A DNA stretch of 64,000 nucleotides from Cryobacterium sp. SO2 (GCF_026151165.2 NZ_CP117849.1:434001-498000), one strand, 5' to 3'; positions 33,187-43,942 are shown, counted from the first letter of the stretch. A program made the numbers and translations. Notes: a model not told the origin generated them from the sequence alone.

Positions 33187-35142
33187 ATGCCCATCGCCGG
33201 ACCCGTCAGCCCGCTGGCCGGAGCGCAGAGCGCCCTCCGCCCACTGTCACTGGACGCCGTCACCTTCGCCGGAACCGGCCAGCTCGCCGCCTGGCAGCGG
33301 GTGAACCGGGACGCCACCCTGGCGCACTGCGTGGATCAGCTCGAGGCCTCTGGCGCGCTCGCGAACCTGCGCATCGCGGCCGGCCGGGAGAGCGGGACCT
33401 TTCGCGGTTTCGTCTTCGCCGACTCCGATGTGTACAAGGTGCTCGAGGCCATCGGCTGGGAGGCCGGCCGTGCCGGCGGTGGCGCGGAGGCCTTTGCCGG
33501 CTTCGTCGACGAGACGGTGGCGCTGCTCGAGGCCGCCCAGCAGGACGACGGCTATCTCGACTCGTTCTTCCAGGTCGCCAAGCCCGACGAGCAGTTCGCC
33601 GACCTGCGCTGGGGGCACGAGATGTACTGCCTCGGGCACCTGCTCCAGGCCGGCGTGGCGTGGGCGCGCACGAGCGCGCGCACCGACCTGCTTGAGGTGG
33701 GGCTGCGGTTCGCCGAGCTCGTCGAGGCGCGCTTCGGCGCCGGCGGCGTGGATGCCGTCTGCGGGCATCCGGAGATCGAGACCGCCCTCGTCGAGGTGTA
33801 CAGGGTCACCGGCCAGCGACGCTGGCTCGACCTGGCCCAGCGATTCATCGACCTGCGCGGCCACCGCACCGTGGGCGAAGACCGGTTCGGCTACGGCTAC
33901 TTCCAGGACCACGAGCCGGTGCGGAGCGTCCCCGGTGCCACCGGGCACTCGGTGCGGCAGCTCTACCTGGCCGCCGGCGTGGCCGACGCCTACGCGGAGA
34001 ACGGCGACACCGAGCTGCTCGCCGCGCTCGAACGCATCTGGCACGACGTGCACCAGAGCAAGATGTACGTCACCGGCGGACTCGGCGCCCGGCACCGCGA
34101 CGAGGCCTTCGGCGACCCGTTCGAGCTGCCGCCGGACCGGGCGTACTCCGAGACCTGCGCCGCGATCTCCAGTGTGCAGTTCAACTGGCGGATGCTGCTG
34201 ATCACCGGTGAGGGCCGGTTCGCCGACGAACTGGAACGGGCGCTGTACAACGCCGTGGCCGGGTCAACCACGAGCGACGGCACCGCGTTCTTCTACTCCA
34301 ACCCGCTGCAGGTGCGCACCCACCGGGACGGCGCCCACGAGCAGGCCCCGGCCCGCCGGGTGGGCTGGTACGACTGCGCCTGCTGCCCGCCCAACCTGGC
34401 CAGGCTGGTGTCGTCGCTGCAGCACTACGCGGCCACGACCGCGGGCGGCTCGCTGCAACTGCACCTCTATGAGACCGGCTCCATCGACCTCGGCGGGGTG
34501 GGCGGCGCCGCAACTACGGCCCGGATCACGACGGGCTACCCGGTCGACGGCACCGTGCTCATCCAGTTCGATCACGCCTTCACCGGCGGCGAGGTGGCGC
34601 TGCGAGTGCCGGGCTGGGCGGAGTCCTGGCGGGTCACCGTGAACGGGGAGCCGGTTGACCTGCCGGTGTCGGACGGCTATGCGCGGGTGGCGGGGGCGGG
34701 CATCCGCTCGATCGAGTTGGTGCTCGAGATGCCCGTGCGGCTGCGGCGCGCGCATCCGCAGGTGGACGCCGTGCGCGGCTGCGTGGTGGTGACCCGCGGA
34801 CCGCTGGTCTACGCGCTTGAGCAAGCCGACCTGCCCGAGGGGCTCGTTCTCGAGGACTTCGTGATCGATACCGCGGTGGATGCCGAGCTCGGCCCGGTCG
34901 ACGCCGTGCTGGGGGTGCCGCTGGTGCGGATCACCGGGGCCAGGCGTGCGATGGGCTCGGGGGAGCTCTACCCGGTGCTGGTCGGAGCGGCTGCCGGTGC
35001 GGCCCCGCCGGCGGACTCCGCGGTACGGTCCGCTGCGGCGGTGCCGATCGGCGGCGAGCCGGTGGTCGTCACCGCGGTGCCGTACTACCGGTGGGGCAAC
35101 CGCGCGCCAGGGGGAATGCGCGTCTGGATCCCCACCAGCTAG
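33187..35142 (+). CDS. GH127 beta-L-arabinofuranosidase
   Basis: A 651-residue GH127 enzyme, close in length to Bifidobacterium HypBA1 (658). The zinc/cysteine active site is conserved: E322 and C324 in YSETCAA, and C399-C400 in DCACCPPN, with C399 matching the nucleophilic cysteine of HypBA1. An (alpha/alpha)6 barrel precedes C-terminal beta-sandwiches (VPGWAESWRVTVNGEPV). No signal peptide. It removes beta-L-arabinofuranose from short glycans, such as those of hydroxyproline-rich plant glycoproteins. Last gene of the arabinan module, followed by a palindromic repeat array. Confidence 0.92.
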   Translation: MPIAGPVSPLAGAQSALRPLSLDAVTFAGTGQLAAWQRVNRDATLAHCVDQLEASGALANLRIAAGRESGTFRGFVFADSDVYKVLEAIGWEAGRAGGGAEAFAGFVDETVALLEAAQQDDGYLDSFFQVAKPDEQFADLRWGHEMYCLGHLLQAGVAWARTSARTDLLEVGLRFAELVEARFGAGGVDAVCGHPEIETALVEVYRVTGQRRWLDLAQRFIDLRGHRTVGEDRFGYGYFQDHEPVRSVPGATGHSVRQLYLAAGVADAYAENGDTELLAALERIWHDVHQSKMYVTGGLGARHRDEAFGDPFELPPDRAYSETCAAISSVQFNWRMLLITGEGRFADELERALYNAVAGSTTSDGTAFFYSNPLQVRTHRDGAHEQAPARRVGWYDCACCPPNLARLVSSLQHYAATTAGGSLQLHLYETGSIDLGGVGGAATTARITTGYPVDGTVLIQFDHAFTGGEVALRVPGWAESWRVTVNGEPVDLPVSDGYARVAGAGIRSIELVLEMPVRLRRAHPQVDAVRGCVVVTRGPLVYALEQADLPEGLVLEDFVIDTAVDAELGPVDAVLGVPLVRITGARRAMGSGELYPVLVGAAAGAAPPADSAVRSAAAVPIGGEPVVVTAVPYYRWGNRAPGGMRVWIPTS

Positions 35143-35163
35143 CTCCTGTCCCGCCTCCCACCT

Positions 35164-35376
35164 CATCTCGCGAAAGCGGTCGTGTGGTTGCTTCAGCGGG
35201 GCGAAGCGACCCGTTCCCCGCTTTCGCGAGATGGTGCTTCCGCGAAAGCGGTCGCGTGGTTGTTTCCCCGCACGGGAAGTAACCGTTAACCCGCTTTCGC
35301 GAGTTACTGCTCTCGCGAAAGCGGGCGTGTGGTTGCTTCAGCGGGCGCGAAGCGACCCATTCCCCGCTCTCGCGAA
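35164..35376. repeat. Array of three related long palindromes between convergent genes
   Basis: Three hairpin units built on CGCGAAAGCGG ... CCGCTTTCGCG. Unit 1 (35164-35233) has perfect 16-bp outer arms CATCTCGCGAAAGCGG. Unit 2 (35241-35301) has 11-bp arms. Unit 3 (about 35311-35376) has arms with one mismatch. Each interior carries a second stem of the type GGTTGCTTC ... GAAGCGACC; units 1 and 3 are nearly identical inside. The array fills the gap between GH127 and xylB, which converge here, so it may act as a bidirectional terminator or be a REP-like element. Confidence 0.8.
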
Positions 35377-35397
35377 TACGAAGGGGCGCGGGTACGG

Positions 35398-36813
35398 TCA
35401 GGCGCGGTGGGCCGCGTACTGGGCGCGGATCACCGGGTGGAAGTCGGGGGTGGGGTGCGCCGCAAGCGCCACCGACCAGGCCGGGCGGGTGCCGGTGAGG
35501 GCCCAGGCGGCCTGCACGGCGCCACCGTCGGCTACGTATTCACCGGGCTCCGGCACGGCAACGGGGGCGTCGAAGACCTGCGCGGCGATGAACTGCACGG
35601 CCGGGTTCTGGGCGGCACCGCCGATCAGCAGGATGCGCTCCACCGTGACACCCTGCGCGCGCACGGCATCCAGCCCGTCGGCGAGGCCGCAGAGCAGCCC
35701 CTCGATGGCCGCGCGGGCGAGGTTCGGCCGGGTGGTCGAGCCGAGGGTGAGCCCGAAGAGCGACGCCGTGGCATCGGGCAGGTTCGGGGTGCGCTCGCCC
35801 TCGAAATAGGGCTGCAGCACCAGGCCGGCGGCGCCGGGTTCGGCCTGCAGCGCGAGGCGGCCGAGCTCGTCGTGGTCCACGCCGAGCAGACCGGCGATCG
35901 AGTCCAGGATGCGCGCGGCGTTGAGCGTGGCGATCAGCGGCAGGTGCAGCCCGCTGGCATCGGCGAACCCGGCGACGGTGCCAGAGGCGTCTTCGCTGGG
36001 CTGCTCGGTCACGGCGAACACCGTGCCGCTGGTGCCGATCGACACCACCACGTCGCCGGCCGCGGCGCCCAGGCCGAGCGCCGCACCGGCGTTGTCGCCG
36101 GCGCCGACGCCCACCACGAGGCCCGCGGGCACACCGGGCAGGGCCACAGTGCGTCCGGCACTCTCGCCGGGGCCGAGCACCACGGGCAGCACGGCATCGT
36201 GGCCGAGGCCGCGCACCAGCAGCTCACGGTCGTACTCGTTCAGTGCGGCCGAGAAGTAGCCGGTGCCGCTGGCATCCGACCGGTCTGTGGTCAGCTCGGT
36301 GAGCACGGGGCCGAGTTCGCTCTCGTCGGCCGGGCCGAAGCCGCGCAGCCGCCAGCTCAGCCAGTCGTGCGGGAGGGCGACGGCGGCGACCCTGGCGGCG
36401 TTGGCCGGTTCGGCGTCGCGCAGCCAGCGCAGCTTGGTGACGGTGAACGAGGCCACGGGCACCACGCCGGTGCGGCGGGAGTACTCCGCGGCGCCGACCT
36501 CGTCGATCAGGGCGGCGGCGGCCGGGGCGCTGCGGGTGTCGTTCCAGAGCAGGGCGGGCCGGATGACGCGGCCGGCCGTATCGAGCACCACCATGCCGTG
36601 CTGCTGGGCGGCCACCGACACGGCGGAGACATCGGCCAGGCCGCCGGCCGCCTCGATCGCGGCGAGCAGCGCCTCCCACCAAGCGACGGGATCGACCTCG
36701 GTGCCCACGGGATGGGCGGCCTTGCCGGTGCGCACGAGCGCCCCCGTCTCGGCATCCCGAACGACCACTTTGCAACTCTGTGTCGACGAGTCGACTCCGG
36801 CCACCAACGTCAT
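35398..36813 (-). CDS. xylB: Xylulokinase
   Basis: A 471-residue FGGY-family kinase that phosphorylates D-xylulose to xylulose 5-phosphate. The N-terminal VAGVDSSTQSCKVVV is the xylulokinase phosphate-binding loop; VSVAAQQHGMVVLD, LWNDTRS and the C-terminal ILLIGGAAQNPAVQ complete the family pattern. ATG 36813 is chosen where similarity begins; in-frame upstream codons lack it. It follows xylA on the same strand after 183 bases with no gene. It supplies the pentose phosphate pathway with xylose released by the GH31/GH1 module or imported. Confidence 0.95.
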   Translation of the reverse strand: MTLVAGVDSSTQSCKVVVRDAETGALVRTGKAAHPVGTEVDPVAWWEALLAAIEAAGGLADVSAVSVAAQQHGMVVLDTAGRVIRPALLWNDTRSAPAAAALIDEVGAAEYSRRTGVVPVASFTVTKLRWLRDAEPANAARVAAVALPHDWLSWRLRGFGPADESELGPVLTELTTDRSDASGTGYFSAALNEYDRELLVRGLGHDAVLPVVLGPGESAGRTVALPGVPAGLVVGVGAGDNAGAALGLGAAAGDVVVSIGTSGTVFAVTEQPSEDASGTVAGFADASGLHLPLIATLNAARILDSIAGLLGVDHDELGRLALQAEPGAAGLVLQPYFEGERTPNLPDATASLFGLTLGSTTRPNLARAAIEGLLCGLADGLDAVRAQGVTVERILLIGGAAQNPAVQFIAAQVFDAPVAVPEPGEYVADGGAVQAAWALTGTRPAWSVALAAHPTPDFHPVIRAQYAAHRA

Positions 36814-36996
36814 GTCACGCACTCCAAGCTCGACCACACCACACAAGAACAACAGGACAACAATCAACAACGGGCGCGGATGCGCATAACTCCTACACTT
36901 CTCGCCGGAGCCCGGCGGCCACCCCGGAATGTCGGGTTAGCTGCCGGGCCGGCGGGAAAATTGCAGGAGTTGCGCAACCGGGCGGGGCGGACCGGG

Positions 36997-38187
36997 TTAG
37001 CGGGCGCCGAGCAGGTGCTCGAGGGCCAGCTGCTGCAGCCGCACGAAGCCGAAGCCCTTGCCGCCGAAGTACTCCTCGGGGGCGAAGTCCTCGTAGGCCG
37101 AGGTGTCGGCCAGGAAGTCGTCGTAGCTCTCGCCCTCGGACAGGGTGGGCACGGACAGCTCGGGCACACGTGAGGCGGCGAGCTGCTCCTGCACCTCGGG
37201 GTCGGCGCGGAAGGCCGCGGCGCGCTCTTTGAGCAGCAGGTAGGTGCGCATGTTCGCGGCGGCGGAGTCCCAGACGCCGGTGATGTCCTCGGTGCGGCTC
37301 GGCTTGTAGTCGAAGTGACGCGGGCCGTCGTAGGAGGGGCCGCCATTCGGGCCGCCGTTTTCGAGCAGGTCCACCAGCGAGAACGCGTTCTGCAGGTCGC
37401 CGTGACCGAAGACCAGGTCCTGGTCGTACTTGATGCCGCGCTGGCCGTTGAGGTCGATGTGGAACAGCTTGCCCTGGTAGAGCGCCTGAGCGATGCCGGC
37501 GGTGAAGTTCAGCCCGGCCATCTGCTCGTGGCCGACCTCGGGGTTCACGCCCACCAGTTCGGGGCGCTCGAGGGTGGTGATGAACGCCATGGCGTGGCCG
37601 ACGGTGGGCAGCAGGATGTCGCCGCGCGGTTCGTTGGGCTTGGGCTCGATGGCGAAGCGGATGTCGTAGCCCTTGTCGGTGACGTAGTCGCCGAGCAGGT
37701 TGACGGCCTCGCGGTAGCGGTCCAGGGCCGAGCGGATGTCCTTGGCGGCGTCGTACTCGGCGCCCTCGCGGCCGCCCCACATCACGAAGGTCTTGGCGCC
37801 GAGCTCGGCGGCGAGGTCGAGGTTGCGCAGCACCTTGCGGAGCGCGAACCGGCGCACGGCACGGTCGTTCGAGGTGAAGCCGCCGTCCTTGAAGACGGGA
37901 GCGCTGAAGAGGTTCGTGGTGATCATCGGCACGATCACGCCGGTGTCTGCGAGCACCTGCTTGAGGCGGTCGATTTCCTTCTGCCTGGCGGCATCCGTGG
38001 AGCCGAAGGCGAAGAGGTCGTCGTCGTGGAAGGTGAGGCCGTATGCGCCGAGCTCGGCGAGGCGGGTGACGGCCTCCACGGTGTCGAGCTGCGGGCGGGT
38101 CGGTCCGCCGAACGGGTCAGCTCCGTTATAGCCGATGGTCCACAGGCCGAACGAGAACTTGTCGGCGGGGGTGGGGGTAAGGGACAT
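36997..38187 (-). CDS. xylA: Xylose isomerase
   Basis: A 396-residue class I xylose isomerase of actinobacterial size. H54 and D57 in LTFHDDDLF, and E181/K183 in FAIEPKPNEPRGD, fall at exactly the Streptomyces numbering; the metal ligands GHEQMAGLNF and FHIDLNGQRGIKYDQD are present. It converts D-xylose to D-xylulose. ATG 38187 has GGAG eight bases upstream. A candidate ROK operator lies 28 bases before the start. Confidence 0.96.
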   Translation of the reverse strand: MSLTPTPADKFSFGLWTIGYNGADPFGGPTRPQLDTVEAVTRLAELGAYGLTFHDDDLFAFGSTDAARQKEIDRLKQVLADTGVIVPMITTNLFSAPVFKDGGFTSNDRAVRRFALRKVLRNLDLAAELGAKTFVMWGGREGAEYDAAKDIRSALDRYREAVNLLGDYVTDKGYDIRFAIEPKPNEPRGDILLPTVGHAMAFITTLERPELVGVNPEVGHEQMAGLNFTAGIAQALYQGKLFHIDLNGQRGIKYDQDLVFGHGDLQNAFSLVDLLENGGPNGGPSYDGPRHFDYKPSRTEDITGVWDSAAANMRTYLLLKERAAAFRADPEVQEQLAASRVPELSVPTLSEGESYDDFLADTSAYEDFAPEEYFGGKGFGFVRLQQLALEHLLGAR

Positions 38188-38214
38188 GACGGTGCTCCGA
38201 TTCAGCTTCATTGG

Positions 38215-38242
38215 CGATTTGTTGCAATTACCAACATATTAC
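38215..38242. promoter_or_regulatory. Candidate ROK-type operator before xylA
   Basis: A 28-base element beginning CGATTTGTTGCAATTACCAA with half-sites GTTGC-N5-CCAAC, ending in TATTAC. It matches the site at 53413-53440 at 20 of 28 positions with no gap, in the same orientation and at a similar distance to a leftward gene. TAATAT, a possible -10 box for xylA, overlaps its right end on the minus strand. Confidence 0.55.
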
Positions 38243-38305
38243 ACACGCGCATCCGATCCGTACAGCTCTCGTCGCGGGTCGCAGGAAAACCCCCGGCCAC
38301 AACAT

Positions 38306-38447
38306 ATTCGGACGAATCGGTACTCGACCCAGGGTGGGGCGCACGGGTCGTCGAACGGTTTCGACGATTTAGACCACAAATACCACCGCCGGTTGCGATT
38401 CCTGTCGTTCCAACCCCCCAAACAGGGGCATTTCCCATTTTGCCCCT
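38306..38447. promoter_or_regulatory. Further dyads in the xylA / importer control region
   Basis: The 476-base gap 38188-38663 holds no gene. Besides the ROK site it contains ATTCG-GA-CGAAT (38306-38317), the perfect TCGTCGAA-CGGT-TTCGACGA (38348-38367) and AGGGGCA-N10-TGCCCCT (38424-38447). The second overlaps TCGAACGGTTTCGA (38351-38364), which matches the xyloglucan LacI operator core at 12 of 14 bases. These are probably binding sites for the importer promoter; the last may form a leader hairpin. Confidence 0.5.
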
Positions 38448-38663
38448 AGGCAAACCGTTGAGGGACGAGATAAGTTCTGTCCGTCAACAAAGGCCGCATA
38501 TTTGCGGTGGGTCAATCACAGCGATGTCCCGTTACAAGGAGGTAACCCTGACGCGCTTTCGCCCAATGCCGGGAGGACGCGGGACAAGATTTCCTCCTCT
38601 GGCAGATCCCGGTCCACCGGTATCTGCGGTGACTGGCAGCTCTCAGAGAGGAAAGCTCCAACT

Positions 38664-39788
38664 ATGTCCAAGACCAAAAAAATTCTCGCCCTCGCGGCGG
38701 CCGGCGTCTTCGCCCTGTCGCTCGCGTCCTGTTCATCCGGCGGCTCCACGGCCGGCAGCTCGGACGGTGCCGCAGCCGGCGCCGACTGCAACGTCGGCAT
38801 CTCGATGCCGACCCGTTCGCTGGAACGCTGGATCAACGACGGCGACCAGCTCAAGAAGTTGCTCGAGGATGCCGGTTGCACCGTCGACCTCCAGTACGCC
38901 GACAACAAGACCGACCAGCAGATCAGCCAGATCCAGAACCAGGTCGCCGGCGGATCGAAGATCCTCGTCGTGGCCGCCGTCGACGGCAAGGTGCTCGCGC
39001 CGGTGCTCGCCGAGGCCAAGAAGCAGGACGCCACCGTCATTGCCTACGACCGCCTGATCAACGGCACCCCCGACGTGGACTACTACGCGACCTTCGACAA
39101 CTACAAGGTGGGCCAGCTGCAGGGCGAGTTCATCGAGACCGAACTCGACCTGGCCAACGCGACCGGGCCGATCTCGATCGAGCCGTTCGCCGGCAGCCCC
39201 GACGACAACAACGCCAAGTTCTTCTTCTCCGGCGCCTGGGACGTGCTGCTGCCCTACGTGGAGAGCGGCGTCCTCGTCGTTCCGAGCGGCCAGTCGCCCG
39301 CGTCCAACGACGACTGGGCCTCGATCGGCATCCAGGGCTGGGCCAGCGACAAGGCACAGTCCGAGATGGACAACCGGCTGTCGTCGTTCTACACCGGCGG
39401 CGACAAGGTCGACGTGGTGCTCTCCCCGAATGACAGCCTGGCCATCGGCATCGAAGCCTCGCTGAAGTCGGCCGGCTACACACCGGGCGCCGACTACCCG
39501 CTGATCACCGGACAGGACGCCGACAAGGCCAACGTGCAGGCGATCCTCGCCGATGAACAGGCCATGACGGTCTGGAAGGACACCCGCACCCTCGGCCAGC
39601 AGGTCTTCGACATGATCCAGGAGATCGTGGCCGGCGACGAGGTCACGGTCAACGACACCGAGACCTACGACAACGGCGAAAAGGTCGTGCCGTCGTTCCT
39701 GCTCGACCCCGAGGTTGTCGTGAAGGACGATGTGCAGACCAAGCTGATCGACTCCGGCTTCATCAAGGCATCGGATGTCGGCCTCTAA
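38664..39788 (+). CDS. Monosaccharide ABC transporter binding lipoprotein (ChvE/XylF type)
   Basis: A 374-residue lipoprotein with lipobox LASC (C23). The mature part is a family-4-type sugar-binding fold related to ChvE and XylF: GISMPTRSLERWINDGDQLK, ADNKTDQQISQIQNQV, VIAYDRLINGTPDVDYY and TGQDADKANVQAILADEQ. Members bind aldoses such as xylose, arabinose, galactose or glucose. Position opposite xylA makes xylose the likeliest ligand, but arabinose from the neighbouring module cannot be excluded. GAGAGGAAAG precedes the ATG. Two hairpins follow. Confidence 0.9.
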   Translation: MSKTKKILALAAAGVFALSLASCSSGGSTAGSSDGAAAGADCNVGISMPTRSLERWINDGDQLKKLLEDAGCTVDLQYADNKTDQQISQIQNQVAGGSKILVVAAVDGKVLAPVLAEAKKQDATVIAYDRLINGTPDVDYYATFDNYKVGQLQGEFIETELDLANATGPISIEPFAGSPDDNNAKFFFSGAWDVLLPYVESGVLVVPSGQSPASNDDWASIGIQGWASDKAQSEMDNRLSSFYTGGDKVDVVLSPNDSLAIGIEASLKSAGYTPGADYPLITGQDADKANVQAILADEQAMTVWKDTRTLGQQVFDMIQEIVAGDEVTVNDTETYDNGEKVVPSFLLDPEVVVKDDVQTKLIDSGFIKASDVGL

Positions 39789-39800
39789 CCAGCCGACCCT

Positions 39801-39862
39801 GGCCGGCCTGCTCGGGTGAGCAGGCCGGCCTCCTCGACGGGCACCCGGGAAACCGGGTGCCC
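39801..39862 (+). terminator. Two tandem hairpins after the xylose-type binding-protein gene
   Basis: First: GGCCGGCCTGCTC (39801-39813) and GAGCAGGCCGGCC (39818-39830), a perfect 13-bp stem with a 4-base loop. Second: GGGCACCCGG (39839-39848) and CCGGGTGCCC (39853-39862) around a GAAA tetraloop. They start 12 bases after the stop and lie 28 bases before the ATPase start, consistent with differential expression within the operon. Confidence 0.7.
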
Positions 39863-39889
39863 GGCCCATCAGCTAAACAGGAGAGCGCA

Positions 39890-41422
<1,533 letters not shown>

Positions 41423-41427
41423 GCGCG

Positions 41428-42648
41428 ATGACCACCACCACGCCAGCGAGCAGCAAGGCGCCCACAGAACCACCCGTGAAGCGACGGATGCCCAAGCTCT
41501 CGATCAACCTTCGCCAGTACGGCATCGTCGCGGCCCTGGCCGTGATCGTGATCCTCTTCCAGGTCCTCACCGACGGGCGCCTCCTGCTGCCCGGCAACGT
41601 GAACAACCTCATCCAGCAGAACGCCTACGTGCTGATCCTCGCGATCGGCATGGTGATCGTGATCATCGCCGGCCACATCGACCTGTCGGTCGGGTCGGTC
41701 GTGGCCATGGTGGGCGCCGTCGCCGCGATCAGCATGAACAACTGGGGCCTGCCCTGGTGGGGCGCGGTCATCGTGTCGCTGCTGGTCGGCGCCCTCGTCG
41801 GCGCCTGGCAGGGCTACTGGGTGGCGTTCGTCGGCATCCCGGCATTCATCGTCACCCTCGCGGGCATGCTCATCTTCCGTGGGCTCACCCTGGTGCTGCT
41901 CACCGGCGGCACCATCAGCGGCCTGCCGGCGGAGTTCACCGCCATCGGCGCCGGCTGGTTGCCGTCGTACCTGGGCGAGCTGGGCGGCCGCGACCTGCTC
42001 ACCCTGGCGCTGGGCATCCTCACCGCCGTGGCCCTGATCGTGTTCCAGCTGCGCACCCGCGCCACCCTGGCCCGGCTCGACCTGCCGCGTGAACCGCTCG
42101 CCTCGATGTGGACCAAGAACGGCATCGCCGCCGTCGCCATCGTGTGGTTCGCCTGGCTGCTCAGCGACTACAGCGGCACCCCGATCATCCTGATCGTGCT
42201 CGCCGCGCTCATCCTCATCTACAACTTCGTGCTCAACCGCACGGTGTTCGGCCGGCACGTCTACGCCATGGGCGGCAACCTCTTCGCCGCCGTGATGAGC
42301 GGCGTGAAGACCAAGTGGGTCAACTTCTACATCTTCGTGAACATGGGTGTGCTGGCCGGCCTGGCCGGGGTGGTCTCGACCGCCCGTGCCGGTGGTGCGG
42401 TGGCCTCCGCGGGCCAGAACTACGAGCTCGACGCCATCGCCGCCGTCTTCATCGGCGGCGCCGCGGTGCAGGGCGGCGTGGGCACCGTGGTCGGCGCCGT
42501 GGTCGGTGGCCTGGTGATGGGCGTGCTCAACATGGGCCTGTCCATCCTCTCGGTGGACGCCGCCTGGCAGATGACCATCAAGGGTCTGGTGCTGCTGCTC
42601 GCCGTGGCGTTTGATATCTTCAACAAGCGGCGCGCCGGAGGACGATAG
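41428..42648 (+). CDS. Monosaccharide ABC transporter permease (XylH/GguB type)
   Basis: A 406-residue permease with about ten helices and the RbsC/XylH signature AGHIDLSVGSVVAMVGAVAA; VGIPAFIVTLAGMLIFRG and GGAAVQGGVGTVVGAVVGGLVMGVLNMGLS follow. Its length of about 400 residues places it in the XylH/GguB subgroup rather than RbsC (about 320). It forms the channel with the ATPase and binding protein upstream. Confidence 0.93.
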   Translation: MTTTTPASSKAPTEPPVKRRMPKLSINLRQYGIVAALAVIVILFQVLTDGRLLLPGNVNNLIQQNAYVLILAIGMVIVIIAGHIDLSVGSVVAMVGAVAAISMNNWGLPWWGAVIVSLLVGALVGAWQGYWVAFVGIPAFIVTLAGMLIFRGLTLVLLTGGTISGLPAEFTAIGAGWLPSYLGELGGRDLLTLALGILTAVALIVFQLRTRATLARLDLPREPLASMWTKNGIAAVAIVWFAWLLSDYSGTPIILIVLAALILIYNFVLNRTVFGRHVYAMGGNLFAAVMSGVKTKWVNFYIFVNMGVLAGLAGVVSTARAGGAVASAGQNYELDAIAAVFIGGAAVQGGVGTVVGAVVGGLVMGVLNMGLSILSVDAAWQMTIKGLVLLLAVAFDIFNKRRAGGR

Positions 42649-42724
42649 GACTCACGTAGCCGGATGTGTCCTGCCGGGCGCACCCACCCGAGAGGACCGC
42701 ACCCGAGAGGACCGTGACCCACCC

Positions 42725-43942
42725 GTGACCCATGCACCACCCACCCTGGGTGTTCGGGGCGGTACCAGCAACGACCAGCTCCGCCGGTACAACCTGTCGA
42801 TGGTCATGACGATGCTGCACCACGCCGGCGGATGCTCGCGGGCCGAGCTCACCAAGCGCACCGGGCTCAACCGGTCCACGATCGCGGCCCTCGTGGCCGA
42901 GCTCGCTGACCTGGGCATGGTGTTCGAGGTGGAACCGGAGAGCGTGGTGGGCCGGGTGGGCCGGCCCAGCCCCCAGGTGGTGCCCAACCCGGGGCTGGCC
43001 GCGATCGCCGTGAACCCCGACATCGACGCCATCACGGTGGGGCTCGTCGGCCTGGGCGGCGAGGTGATCCGGCGCATCCGCTTCGACACCACCCGGGTGC
43101 CCACCGTGGCCGAGGCCATCAACGCCGTCAAGGCCATCGTCGACGGCATGCGCGGCGAGATCGACCAGAGCTACAGCATCGCCGGCGTGGGGGTGGCCGT
43201 ACCGGCGCTGGTGAACTCCGCCGACGGCCGGGTGCTGATCGCCCCGCACCTGGGCTGGCGTGACGCCAACCTGGCCCGCGACCTCGCCAGGGTGCTGGAC
43301 TACCCGGTCTTCGCCGGCAACGACGCCAGCCTGGGCGCCATCGCCGAGAGCATGTTCGGCGCCGCCCGCGGTATCAACGACCTCGTTTACCTCAACGGCA
43401 GCGCCAGCGGCATCGGCGGCGGCCTGATCATCGGCGGCAGCCCGCTGCGCGGCACGAGCGGGTACGCGGGCGAGCTCGGCCACACTCTGGTGAACAGTCA
43501 GGGGGTGCGCTGCCACTGCGGTCGGATCGGCTGCCTGGAGACCGAGGTGAGCATGGCCAGGTTGCTCGCGGTGCTCAAACTGCCCCGCGCCGACCAGGAC
43601 GACCTTGACATCGCGCTCGGCGTCTCCCGCGACCCGGCCGTGCTGGCCGAGGTGCGCCGGCAGATCGAGCTGCTCTCCGAGGCGATCTCCAACTTCGTGA
43701 ACATGTTCGACCCCGAGATGGTGGTGCTCGGCGGGTTCCTCGGCTCGCTGCTGTCGGTGGGCCGGGAGCAGTTGACTGCGGCCATGATCGTGCGTTCGAT
43801 GAGCAGCATCGGCCACACCGTGGCCATCGAGCGGGCCAGCCTGGGGTCGCACCTCATGCTCGTCGGCGCCGCCGAGCTGGCCTTCGCCGACCTGCTCGAC
43901 GACCCGGCCGGCTTCGTGCGCGGCCGCCCCACCCGCCGCTAG
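42725..43942 (+). CDS. ROK-family transcriptional regulator, xylose-locus copy (zinc motif intact)
   Basis: A 405-residue ROK regulator. An N-terminal winged helix (SRAELTKRTGLNRSTIAALVAEL) is joined to a sugar-kinase-like domain with NDASLGAIAESMFG, GSASGIGGGLIIGG and the ROK zinc motif C263-H-C265-G-x3-C270 after GELGHTLV. GTG 42725 is chosen as start; the Shine-Dalgarno is weak. It follows the xylose-type importer by 76 bases and probably controls xylA and the importer as a XylR-like repressor (inference). Its recognition helix is identical to that of the second ROK gene at 53524. Confidence 0.88.
   Translation: MTHAPPTLGVRGGTSNDQLRRYNLSMVMTMLHHAGGCSRAELTKRTGLNRSTIAALVAELADLGMVFEVEPESVVGRVGRPSPQVVPNPGLAAIAVNPDIDAITVGLVGLGGEVIRRIRFDTTRVPTVAEAINAVKAIVDGMRGEIDQSYSIAGVGVAVPALVNSADGRVLIAPHLGWRDANLARDLARVLDYPVFAGNDASLGAIAESMFGAARGINDLVYLNGSASGIGGGLIIGGSPLRGTSGYAGELGHTLVNSQGVRCHCGRIGCLETEVSMARLLAVLKLPRADQDDLDIALGVSRDPAVLAEVRRQIELLSEAISNFVNMFDPEMVVLGGFLGSLLSVGREQLTAAMIVRSMSSIGHTVAIERASLGSHLMLVGAAELAFADLLDDPAGFVRGRPTRR

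Noticed and set aside
35091..35282. Small open frame across the palindrome array
   Set aside because: It is made of the repeat arms and has no ribosome site or similarity; the repeat explains it.
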